A DNA stretch of 64,000 nucleotides, from NCBI GenBank assembly GCA_964626565.1, contig CAZVFX010000008.1:28757-92756 (forward strand). The letters are read 5' to 3'. The notes under the pieces are model-generated. The model saw only the letters and a list, made by a program, of their open reading frames with translations. It ran no database searches and was not told the DNA's origin. The DNA comes from CAZVFX01 sp964626565 (GTDB taxonomy: Bacteria; Myxococcota_A; UBA9042; CAIXZC01). Positions 8,207-16,506 of this stretch are shown piece by piece. Every line of letters begins with the position of its first letter. Position 1 is the first letter of the stretch. Position numbers and translations under genes: made by a program.

Positions 8207-10939
8207 TTACTTCAGGGAGATGGAATCCACCAGCACCGAGGTTGGGAACCCCAGGCCACCATCGGAATTTACCTCGAGAATCAAGCGCAGCGGCCGCTCC
8301 AATCCGGCCAGGGCGGACACATTGACCGGGAGCAATTGGCGCCAGGTGGAGTGGTAGGCGAAGCCATCGGAGTCCTCAGCCATGAAGCTACATTCCAGGG
8401 GCCACGGCTCCAGGGTCTCTTCGTAGAGTGCGCCGCAGTCACAATCGAGCGGGTTTCCCCCCTCGGGGCAGTTCCCGCACACTCCGGAATCGGGAGGGCA
8501 ATGATGATTCACTGTTACTGCATCGGAGGCCCCCACTTTGCTCACTGCGATCTTGTCGCCCGTGGTGAGGTCCTCGAGGAACATCTGGAAGTCGTCGTTG
8601 TAGCCGTCGCCTCCGCACTGGTCGATGAACTCGTGGGAGATGAAATCGTAGGATGCCTCGAGTTGGACCTTGTCCTCAGGGAGGCAGAAGGTCTGGCTGA
8701 TAAAACCGGTTTGCACGGTGTACCCGATGCCGGTGGAAATGAGGAGCATGTATTTTTCGCTGGGGTATTGGCCACACCACTCAGCCATAATCCGGGCATC
8801 CCCGGTGTGGGTCCAGCCTCTAAGGTCCCCGTTGGCAAAGTCGGAGTTGATCAGCCCGGAATGGCTGAGTTGCACACTTCCCGCCCCCACGTATCTCCAA
8901 TCGTGGCCGGAATACCCGTCTCCCAACCGCGGCAGCAGAACACTCGGGCTGAAGTCGTCTTCAATCAACTGGGTCACCAGCTCTACACCGCTCTTTTCTG
9001 CGTTCTCCGCATCCATGGAGGACTTGGTCCCAACCACTGTATTGGCTCCTGCCGCGACGATTTCCGATGCCAGCGCCCCCGCCTTGAAACTGCCAGGATA
9101 GCCGAGGAACGCGAACTGATTTCCGACGTCGAAGTTGGCATAGCGGTTGACGAACGCGGGCAACGCACCCAGCCCCTCGCGCCCGAGCACGAGCCTGCCG
9201 GCCATGAGGTCGGCCTGGCTGCGGTCGTAGAGAAAACCGATGGGCGCGCCGTTTTCCGCCGCGTGCACCACCACGCAATCGAGGTGGTCGGGGCACCACT
9301 GTCCGTCCGGGTTGTCTTCGCTGGGGCAGCTACCGACGCAGCACTTTCCATCCATGCGGAAGTGGCAGCTTTCCGGTCCCTTGAACATGTCTTCACAACT
9401 GAACTCATCGGTGAGCCAGACCACATCCTGCGCCCCATCGCTCTCCCATCCGGTCCAGATGGGAGCCGGCTGAGTCGGGTCTCCAGTGGCATATCCCTTA
9501 GAAGATCGATACTCCTTCGACAGGCCGCCAAAAGCAAAGCCTCCTCGAGCGCCCAGGAACAACAACCCGGCCTCCGACATGCGGCGAAGGGTTGTGACCC
9601 GCCCGGCGTGGCCCAATTGTTCGATGGGCGGACATTGGGTCTCGGAGACGAACTCGTCCCATTTTGTGCCACACTCGTCGTGGAAGGAGGCGACAGCCAA
9701 CCGGGAGTCCGGGAGTGCGGGAGAAGCGGGTGTCTCCCCGATCTCCTCGTATAGTGCAGTCGCGATGCCCGGGGCACATTCCGTAGGCTGAACCGCGCCG
9801 AGGACACCGGACTCGAACGCGACCCAGATCAGGTCGTTTTCCTCCGACGCCCCTGCTTCGGCGACGCCCGCTCTGCCTTTGAGGAAGGACACAGTGGACT
9901 TCCTGGCTTCTTCGGTGCTGTCGCCACACGCCAGCAGCGCGTCGTACACCGCACCAGCCTCCTGCAGATCCGTCTGGGCGGCGAGGCAATCGGCGGGCGA
10001 AAGACTCTCCACAATACGAACGGCCACACAGGGCGTATAAGCCACCAGCAACTCCCCCTGCACTTCCGACGTGACCGCGGCCCGGAACAGGCGGACCTGT
10101 CCGGCTTCGCAAGCATCGTCGTCACCGCACAGCTTGAGGCTGCGGGTGTAGACCCGGTCCTCAGCTACCTCGTCGCCACTATCGGCGGGATCGCCGTCGT
10201 CATGCATGAATTCGCCCAAACCTACTTTGACGTTGCAGGTCTCGTCGGTTTCCATGAGGTAGACCTGCTCGGAGTCGAAATTCTCTACCCGGTTGAGGTC
10301 CAAGGTAAATGAAAGCGCAGTGGGTTCGGCCACGAAAATGACGTCGGGAGCAGCGCGCAGGCGGCCGGGGAACTCGAAGCCCGGATTTGCCATCACCAGG
10401 GCAGCATCATAGGCGACGCGGTCACCCTTCTGCGCATAGACCCGCACTATAGTCGCCTGGGCCTCGTACTTGTCGCCGGTTTTGACCGTGCCCCTGAACG
10501 GAATGGGCTGGGTCTGAAAATAGGAAAAGGGCCGGTCAGCATCCACCGGGACTTCCACGTCAATCTGAAAGCCGTCGTCGGTCTCCACCCACATCTTGTC
10601 GTACCTGCCGAACACAAAACCACTGAGCGGCTTGGTAGGGGCGATGTTTCCTACCACGTTTCCGGTCTGCACCGAGAAGGAGGGCGCGGGCGAGGGGGAG
10701 ACTATCTTCACGATCAGTGGCTCGACATCGTCCAGAGCCACCGGACCGCGATCGGGAATTGGCGGGATGTTGCAATCGGGAGCCCAAACGTCGTCGTCGG
10801 AGACGAGGTCGGCCACTTCCGGCTGCTTCGAGACATCGGACGGACTGTAGGTGCCCGTGTCGTTGCCACAGAATTGACAACAGGCTGCCACCGTCAGGCA
10901 CGTCAGAATGCTAAGGAGTTCAGAGTTAGTCGATTTCAA
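8207..10939 (-). CDS. Clan CD peptidase-like lipoprotein that has lost its His/Cys pair
   Basis: This 910-residue protein starts at a TTG (10939) eight bases or fewer behind GAGGAG. No ATG would preserve the signal peptide. The lipobox is TVAAC (C20), followed by an Asp-rich linker. It aligns by eye with the next two genes: an Ig-like N-terminal part, a helical segment, a peptidase-like core and a C-terminal jelly-roll-like domain (NGDLRGWTHTGDARI and following). Where the paralogs have TGHGDS and GTCRS, this protein has GARGGF (R465) and GYPGSF (P615). Both presumed catalytic residues are therefore replaced, while AGANTVVGTKSS, the segment following the Cys strand, is kept. I infer a non-catalytic paralog, perhaps a binding partner, decoy or regulator. 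It lies 48 bases downstream of the active-looking copy and is probably cotranscribed with it. Confidence 0.65.
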   Translation of the reverse strand: MKSTNSELLSILTCLTVAACCQFCGNDTGTYSPSDVSKQPEVADLVSDDDVWAPDCNIPPIPDRGPVALDDVEPLIVKIVSPSPAPSFSVQTGNVVGNIAPTKPLSGFVFGRYDKMWVETDDGFQIDVEVPVDADRPFSYFQTQPIPFRGTVKTGDKYEAQATIVRVYAQKGDRVAYDAALVMANPGFEFPGRLRAAPDVIFVAEPTALSFTLDLNRVENFDSEQVYLMETDETCNVKVGLGEFMHDDGDPADSGDEVAEDRVYTRSLKLCGDDDACEAGQVRLFRAAVTSEVQGELLVAYTPCVAVRIVESLSPADCLAAQTDLQEAGAVYDALLACGDSTEEARKSTVSFLKGRAGVAEAGASEENDLIWVAFESGVLGAVQPTECAPGIATALYEEIGETPASPALPDSRLAVASFHDECGTKWDEFVSETQCPPIEQLGHAGRVTTLRRMSEAGLLFLGARGGFAFGGLSKEYRSSKGYATGDPTQPAPIWTGWESDGAQDVVWLTDEFSCEDMFKGPESCHFRMDGKCCVGSCPSEDNPDGQWCPDHLDCVVVHAAENGAPIGFLYDRSQADLMAGRLVLGREGLGALPAFVNRYANFDVGNQFAFLGYPGSFKAGALASEIVAAGANTVVGTKSSMDAENAEKSGVELVTQLIEDDFSPSVLLPRLGDGYSGHDWRYVGAGSVQLSHSGLINSDFANGDLRGWTHTGDARIMAEWCGQYPSEKYMLLISTGIGYTVQTGFISQTFCLPEDKVQLEASYDFISHEFIDQCGGDGYNDDFQMFLEDLTTGDKIAVSKVGASDAVTVNHHCPPDSGVCGNCPEGGNPLDCDCGALYEETLEPWPLECSFMAEDSDGFAYHSTWRQLLPVNVSALAGLERPLRLILEVNSDGGLGFPTSVLVDSISLK

Positions 10940-10987
10940 GATTCTCCTCGGGGTAAGGAGGTGATACGGGACCTGCCTGCAAGCTCA

Positions 10988-13654
10988 CTAGTCAAACTTG
11001 ATGGTGTCCAGCAGAATTACGGTGTCGTAGATGGAGTCTCCCATGTCGGTGGAGAAGAACCGGAGCGTTACCGCCCCGGCTCCAGCCAGGGCCTGCACAT
11101 TATTGGAAGCCTTGCGCCAGTGGGTATTCCACACGCCGCCCTGGTCGAAAATCACGTCCGATTGAATGAGCCCGTCGTACTGGCCCCCACAACCGAAGCA
11201 CTCTTCGGGCGGGCAGAGCGCATCGACATTGGCGTCAACAAAGGTGATCATGCCCTCGTCGCCTTCGAGGGTGCCCTGGAATGTATCCTGGTAGCTTGAG
11301 CCGCACCATTCCTTGAACTCCTCGGAATAGAACTTCCAGTAGAAGCTCATTTCGAACTTGTCCTCGGGGACGCAGAAGGTCTGGTAAAGCTCACCCACCT
11401 GGGGTGTGAAGCCCATGCCGGTGGAGATGAGCCCCATGAACTTGCCTTCCACCGGGACGGTGATGCCGAGCCTCGACACGACGCGACCGTCGCCGGTTTT
11501 CTGCCAGCCGGTGATATCGCCGGACTCCCAACTGGGGTTGATAAGGTCCGCGTTGGTGGCGTTGAGGTTGGGCGCGCCCAGGAGCCTCAGGTTGGTGCCC
11601 GGGTTGGCAGGATCCTCCACCGAAGTATCGGGCAGCGCCGCGCCGGTAAGCTTCATCTCTTCGATAAGTGCAGAGAGGAACTCGGTACCCTGCTGGAAAG
11701 CGAACGAGGAGGAGACGTAGCCGGAGTAACCGACAACCGCCTTGGCCCCGGCCCCGAACAGCTCCATGCCCATGGTGCCGTTCCAGAGCGATCTGCAGGT
11801 GCCCAGATAGACCAGGCTCTCGGGATAGCCCGTGCCACGATAACGACCGATGAAGGAAGGCAATATGCCGTACCGGTCGGGGCCCATGGCGATGCGTCCC
11901 CGCCTCAGGTCCACCTGCTTGAAGTCGATGCAAATACCGGACACCGAGGTGGACGTGACGCTGGCCTGCGTCAGCACGCACTCACTACCCGTGGGGCAGT
12001 TGCTGCCCGAACAGGTGGGAGTTGACTGAACCAGTTGGTCGCAGTCAACCTCCTCGCCGGTCCAGACCAGTTCCTGGCTCTTGCGATGGGTCCAGTCGAA
12101 CTCGTCCTTAGCTTCGTCGCTCAACTGCTTGAAGTAGGAGTCACCATGACCGGTCAGGGCGATGATGCCGTATTCGTACATGCTGCGAAGCAGCTTCAGT
12201 TTCACCTGCGTGTTGTAGAACGGGCCGTCCAGCACAAAGGCGGGGCACTCCGACTTATCCAGCAGGTTGAAGGCAAAAGTCCCCTCATCCTGTTCTGCAA
12301 TCTCGTCGTGGAACGGGCTTAGTACAGTGGAACGCTTGGACGCAATGCGGATCTCCTGCATGCCCAGCGGCGCCGCGCCCTGGTCGTAGTCGTCCTCCTC
12401 ATCATTCTCGCCGCCTCGCATACCTTCCGCATTGAAGTTGAAGGCCCCGAGGAGTCCGTTGTCGTACCGTGCCCACACGCCGTAGCCCTGATAGCTGGGT
12501 CCGGCCTCTTCCACGCTCGGCTGCTCGAGCAGATAGGCTATTACCGCCTGCCTGGCGGTGCCCGGGTCGGAACCTGCGGCGATAGTGTCATAATAAAGCT
12601 GGTCGGCATCCTGTTGCACCGCCTGGACATCCTGGCATTCCTCCTTGGTAACATGCTCGACCACTTCCAAGCAGGCGACGGGCGTAAACGCGGTGTACTG
12701 CTGGTACCCGGCCTTGACCACAACGTGGGCCCGGAAGCACTTCTTGCCGGGCTCAGTGAACGTGTAGCTGTCCTTGCCGGAATAGATTGAGTCTTCGCCC
12801 ACTTCGTCGCAGGAAGAGTTCACCTGTCCGTCATCCACCAGGGTCATCATGTCGGAAACACAAACACCGTCTTCGGTGCACTCGCACAACTTCAGGGTGT
12901 TGGGCTCGAAGTTGGCATACAGCCCCATGTTCAAGTTGAAGCACATGGACGTCTGGCTGCCTACGAATGCCGCGGACGGCCTGAGCAACAACTCCCCGCC
13001 GAAGAGGAACGCGGGGTTGTGCGTAATGACGATCCTGTCGGTGGCCTCTTCGTCGCCCTGCATGGCAGTCACAATGATGACATTGTCACCCTGGTCAAGA
13101 TCGACCTTGCCGGACAGGAAGAAAGGCATGCCGTCGGCGTAACCGGACTGCCCCGTGGTTTCACTTTCCCAGATGATTGCGTCGGGCTTACCCACAACGA
13201 GGCCCGCCACCTGAATGAAGCTACCCAGCGCCTGAGCCTCACCGGTTGCCGAGGGGCCTAGGATCTTGATGCCCAGTTCCGCCGACTTGAAGTAGGTTTC
13301 CGTAGGCGGAGGCGGCTCGGTGTCGTCGTCAACATCCGGGTCGGATGAGCCGTCACCGGCATCGGGATCGATTGAAATGTCGGTGTCGTCAGCCGGCGGC
13401 ACATCTCCGATGGCGTCGACATCTTCACCGGGACCCGGCTGGTCCAACGGGATAACATCGTCGGGCTCCCCTCCGCCGGTGTCGGTTTCCTCCACGACGT
13501 CCGGCGTGCCGGTATCTTTGTTCACCGGGACATCGGTGCCCTGCCTGATGTCGTTGGTCGGCTGAGCATCATCATCGCCGGACTCGCTGTCTCCCGCACC
13601 TGCGCACGACCAGACAAGAAGGGCCATGGCCGCTAGGATAAGAACTCTCTTCAT
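10988..13654 (-). CDS. Clan CD (caspase/gingipain-fold) cysteine peptidase-like lipoprotein
   Basis: This 888-residue lipoprotein has a lipobox LVWSC (C17) and a long Asp/Gly/Pro linker to about residue 120. An Ig-like region follows (GIKILGPSATGEAQALGSF, NPAFLFGGEL). The core contains IIALTGHGDSYF (H503) and LVYLGTCRSLWNG (C620), followed by GAGAKAVVGYSG. This His-Gly strand and Cys strand plus the aGAxavvG helix are the hallmark order of clan CD peptidases such as gingipains, caspases and CHAT proteins. An unusually long insert with its own cysteines (CSGSNCPTGSEC) separates the two. The C-terminal 190 residues (NPSWESGDITGWQKTG onward) look like a jelly-roll binding domain. ATG 13654 follows AGGAG. 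It is very similar to the next gene. The substrate is unknown. Confidence 0.65.
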   Translation of the reverse strand: MKRVLILAAMALLVWSCAGAGDSESGDDDAQPTNDIRQGTDVPVNKDTGTPDVVEETDTGGGEPDDVIPLDQPGPGEDVDAIGDVPPADDTDISIDPDAGDGSSDPDVDDDTEPPPPTETYFKSAELGIKILGPSATGEAQALGSFIQVAGLVVGKPDAIIWESETTGQSGYADGMPFFLSGKVDLDQGDNVIIVTAMQGDEEATDRIVITHNPAFLFGGELLLRPSAAFVGSQTSMCFNLNMGLYANFEPNTLKLCECTEDGVCVSDMMTLVDDGQVNSSCDEVGEDSIYSGKDSYTFTEPGKKCFRAHVVVKAGYQQYTAFTPVACLEVVEHVTKEECQDVQAVQQDADQLYYDTIAAGSDPGTARQAVIAYLLEQPSVEEAGPSYQGYGVWARYDNGLLGAFNFNAEGMRGGENDEEDDYDQGAAPLGMQEIRIASKRSTVLSPFHDEIAEQDEGTFAFNLLDKSECPAFVLDGPFYNTQVKLKLLRSMYEYGIIALTGHGDSYFKQLSDEAKDEFDWTHRKSQELVWTGEEVDCDQLVQSTPTCSGSNCPTGSECVLTQASVTSTSVSGICIDFKQVDLRRGRIAMGPDRYGILPSFIGRYRGTGYPESLVYLGTCRSLWNGTMGMELFGAGAKAVVGYSGYVSSSFAFQQGTEFLSALIEEMKLTGAALPDTSVEDPANPGTNLRLLGAPNLNATNADLINPSWESGDITGWQKTGDGRVVSRLGITVPVEGKFMGLISTGMGFTPQVGELYQTFCVPEDKFEMSFYWKFYSEEFKEWCGSSYQDTFQGTLEGDEGMITFVDANVDALCPPEECFGCGGQYDGLIQSDVIFDQGGVWNTHWRKASNNVQALAGAGAVTLRFFSTDMGDSIYDTVILLDTIKFD

Positions 13655-13711
13655 GCTGTCACTCCTGGATTACCCGAAACTCAAACCGTCTTAAATACAA
13701 AAGTCAGCTAG

Positions 13712-13739
13712 ATTGTACTTTGAGAGGTATGAGAGTCAA
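13712..13739 (-). promoter_or_regulatory. Predicted promoter of the 13654 lipoprotein gene
   Basis: Read on the minus strand, TTGACT (13739-13734), a 16-base spacer and TACAAT (13717-13712) lie about 58 bases before the start codon. The region between the two paralog genes is AT-richer than its surroundings. Confidence 0.5.
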
Positions 13740-13778
13740 GGAACAAAGATCCAAACAAACCGCGACGCCGCTGTCTTG

Positions 13779-16427
13779 CTACTTGAACTTAATCGTATCG
13801 AGCAGCACCACAGAGTCATATATCGAGTCGCCGATGTCGGTGTTGAAATACCTCAGCGTCACCGCACCGCCACCGGCAAGGGCCGAGACATCGGTTTCGG
13901 ACTTGCGCCAGTGGGTCATCCAGCACCCGCCCTGGTCCAGTACAAAGTCGCATTGGATAAGCCCGTCGTACATATCGCCGCAGGTCTCACACTCCTCGGG
14001 CGGACAGAGGGTGTCGACGGTGGCGTCCACCAGTGTAATCGCCCCCTCGGACCCTTCTATGGTGGCTTCGAAAGTGTCCTGGAACATGGTGCCGCACCAT
14101 TCCTTGAACTCCTCCGACGCAAACTTCCAGTAGAAGCTCATCTGAGTGTTGTCAGCGGGGATGCAGAACGTCTGGTAGATCTCGCCGGTCTGGGGCGTAT
14201 AGCCCATGCCGGTTGAGATCACACCCATGAACTTCCCTTCCACCGGCATGGACACGCCAAGGCGGGTAATGACCCGGCCGTCGCCCGTGCTCTGCCAACC
14301 GGTGAGATTGCCGGTTTCCCAGCTTGGATTGATGAGTGAGGAATCGGTCACCGTCAGATTGGGCGCCCCCATCAGGTGAAGAGACGTGCCGGGATAGACG
14401 GGGTCCTCCACCGGGTCCTCGGGCATGGTCTCCCCGGTCACGAGGCCCTGCTCAACCACGCCGACGAAGAAGTCGGTGCCCCGCTCATGCGCAAACTCGC
14501 TGGTGACGTAGCCGGAGTACCCGGCAATGGTCTTGACACCGGCGCCGAACAACTCCATCCCCAGGGTGCCGTTCCAGAGCGAGCGGCAAGTGCCCAGGTA
14601 AACCAGGCTGTCGGGAAATCCATTGCCGCGGTAGTGCTTGAAGAAGGAAGGCACGATACCGTAGCGATCATGCCCCATCACCGCCCGGCCGGTGCGCAGG
14701 TCAAGCTGCTTGTAGTCGATGCAAATGCCGGTAAGCGAGGTGCCCACGGTCTGCGCCCCGGTAACCACGCACTGGCTGCCTTCCGGACAGCTTCCGGGGC
14801 CGGTGCAAGAGGGGCTGGACTGAACCAGCTTGCTGCAGTCCATCGGTTCGCCGGTCCAGATCAACTCGTGGCTGTAGCGGTGGGACCAATTGTATCCCGC
14901 CTTGGCTCCCAGACTCAACGAACGGAAGTAGCTGTCACCGTGGCCGGCAATCGCGATTACGCCGTATTCATGGAGACTGCGGAAGCGAGCCAGAGTCGCC
15001 TGGGTGTTCTTGTACGGACCATCCAAAACAAAGGTGGGGCACACCGACTTCTTCAGCAGCCCGTCCGCGAATACACTCTCGTCCAGAGCGCCCAGCTCAT
15101 CATGATGTGGGCTGAGTACGATGGAGCGCTTGGAGGCAATGGGAATTTCGTTGGCTCCGATAGCGCCGAAAGCCTGCTCAGTTTCGCCCTCGCCACCGCC
15201 ACCCCGGGCATCGCCGGGGTTGAAGTTGAACGCACCCAGGATGCCGTTGGCGTACCGCAACCAGACCCCCATGCCGGCATATGATGAACCGAGTTCAGCG
15301 ACCTCCGGCTGCTCGGCCAGGGACGCGATCACCGCCTGACGGGCCGTGTTGACGTCACCGCTGGAAGCAAAAGTGTCGTTGTACAGTTGGACCGCATTCT
15401 GCTGGAGGGCCACCATGTTCTGGCACTCCTCCTGGGAGAGGTAGTCCACCACGTCCACGCAGGTCACCGGACTGAACGCGGTGTACTGCATATAGCCGGA
15501 TTTCACCAGCACGTGGGCCCTGAAGCACAGCTTGCCCGGCTGGCCGATGGTGTAAGTCTTGCGCCAGGAGAAGATGGAGTCTTCGGGCACCTCGTCTCCG
15601 GTAATGTCGGGCTGGCCGTCATCCATCATGGCGTGGATATCGCTGAGGCAGATCCCTTCCGCAGTAGACTCGCACAGCATCAGCGTGCCCGGCTCGAAGT
15701 TGGCATACATGCCCATGTCGATGTTGAAGACGAGGTCGGTTTCGGTGTTGGTGAACATGCCGCGGGGCCGGGAGTTGAGGTCGCTTCCGAACATGAAGGC
15801 AGGGTTGTAGGTCACGACTATGGTGTCGGTGGCCACGTACTGGCCCTGCACCGCAGTTACCTCAATGCGATTGTCTCCCACTTCGAGATCGATTTTTCCG
15901 GTGAGCCAGAACGGGTCGCCCTGGGCGTAGCCGGTCTCCCCGGTGGTCTTGCTTTCCCAAGTGATGCCATCCGGGCTTCCGGCCACGATGCCTGCGACCT
16001 GGATGAACGCGCCCAGCGACTGTCCCTTACCGGTGGCTGAGGGGCCGAGTATCTTGATGCCGGGTTCCGCGTATTCGAGGACCAGTGGCGGGTCACCGAT
16101 GTCGGGCTCCTGTACGTCCAGGGGCTCAATGGTGTTGTCATCACCCGTCACATCCGGCTTGGGCGGCAACTCTCCAATGTCGATGAGCGGATCAGGCCCC
16201 TTGTCCTCGTCGACGGGCACGTCAGGATCTTCCGTGGTGTCAGGAAAAATCGGAGTCGGCCCGTCCGGGTCCCCTCCCTGGTTATCAGGCCATGTGGGGG
16301 ACCGCTTATCGTCATCGCCGCCGATGGAGATACTGTCGTCCCCACTCGCGTCGCCCGAACCCGAACCGCCCCCGGAACAGGCGACCAGCGACATCGCCAT
16401 GAGGGAAACAAGAAGCCGTTTATACAT
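13779..16427 (-). CDS. Clan CD cysteine peptidase-like lipoprotein, second intact copy
   Basis: This 882-residue lipoprotein (lipobox LVAC, C17) is colinear with the 888-residue neighbour through its whole length after the linker. It keeps the His strand VIAIAGHGDSYF (H496) and the Cys strand LVYLGTCRSLWNG (C614), plus the Cys-bearing insert between them and the C-terminal jelly-roll-like domain ending in SIYDSVVLLDTIKFK. The start at 16427 gives a standard signal peptide (MYKRLLVSLMAMSLVAC). The longer open frame to 16493 would cover its promoter. Tandem duplication is inferred from the close colinearity. The peptidase assignment rests on fold-level motifs only and activity is unproven. Confidence 0.65.
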   Translation of the reverse strand: MYKRLLVSLMAMSLVACSGGGSGSGDASGDDSISIGGDDDKRSPTWPDNQGGDPDGPTPIFPDTTEDPDVPVDEDKGPDPLIDIGELPPKPDVTGDDNTIEPLDVQEPDIGDPPLVLEYAEPGIKILGPSATGKGQSLGAFIQVAGIVAGSPDGITWESKTTGETGYAQGDPFWLTGKIDLEVGDNRIEVTAVQGQYVATDTIVVTYNPAFMFGSDLNSRPRGMFTNTETDLVFNIDMGMYANFEPGTLMLCESTAEGICLSDIHAMMDDGQPDITGDEVPEDSIFSWRKTYTIGQPGKLCFRAHVLVKSGYMQYTAFSPVTCVDVVDYLSQEECQNMVALQQNAVQLYNDTFASSGDVNTARQAVIASLAEQPEVAELGSSYAGMGVWLRYANGILGAFNFNPGDARGGGGEGETEQAFGAIGANEIPIASKRSIVLSPHHDELGALDESVFADGLLKKSVCPTFVLDGPYKNTQATLARFRSLHEYGVIAIAGHGDSYFRSLSLGAKAGYNWSHRYSHELIWTGEPMDCSKLVQSSPSCTGPGSCPEGSQCVVTGAQTVGTSLTGICIDYKQLDLRTGRAVMGHDRYGIVPSFFKHYRGNGFPDSLVYLGTCRSLWNGTLGMELFGAGVKTIAGYSGYVTSEFAHERGTDFFVGVVEQGLVTGETMPEDPVEDPVYPGTSLHLMGAPNLTVTDSSLINPSWETGNLTGWQSTGDGRVITRLGVSMPVEGKFMGVISTGMGYTPQTGEIYQTFCIPADNTQMSFYWKFASEEFKEWCGTMFQDTFEATIEGSEGAITLVDATVDTLCPPEECETCGDMYDGLIQCDFVLDQGGCWMTHWRKSETDVSALAGGGAVTLRYFNTDIGDSIYDSVVLLDTIKFK

Positions 16428-16464
16428 GTGTCTACCCCGTATAAAACTATGTAAGGCACTGTCT

Positions 16465-16493
16465 ATTGTACGGAAGAGGAAGAGGTCTAGCAA
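16465..16493 (-). promoter_or_regulatory. Predicted promoter of the 16427 lipoprotein gene
   Basis: On the minus strand TTGCTA (16493-16488), a 17-base spacer and TACAAT (16470-16465) precede the ATG at 16427 by about 38 bases. It resembles the predicted promoters at 511-539 and 13712-13739. Confidence 0.5.
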
Positions 16494-16506
16494 GGCAAAC
16501 AGCGAC

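Noticed and set aside
8039..9754. 571-codon plus-strand frame
   Set aside because: It is antisense to the 8207-10939 lipoprotein, which has a signal peptide, RBS and two paralogs. The frame has no recognisable motifs.
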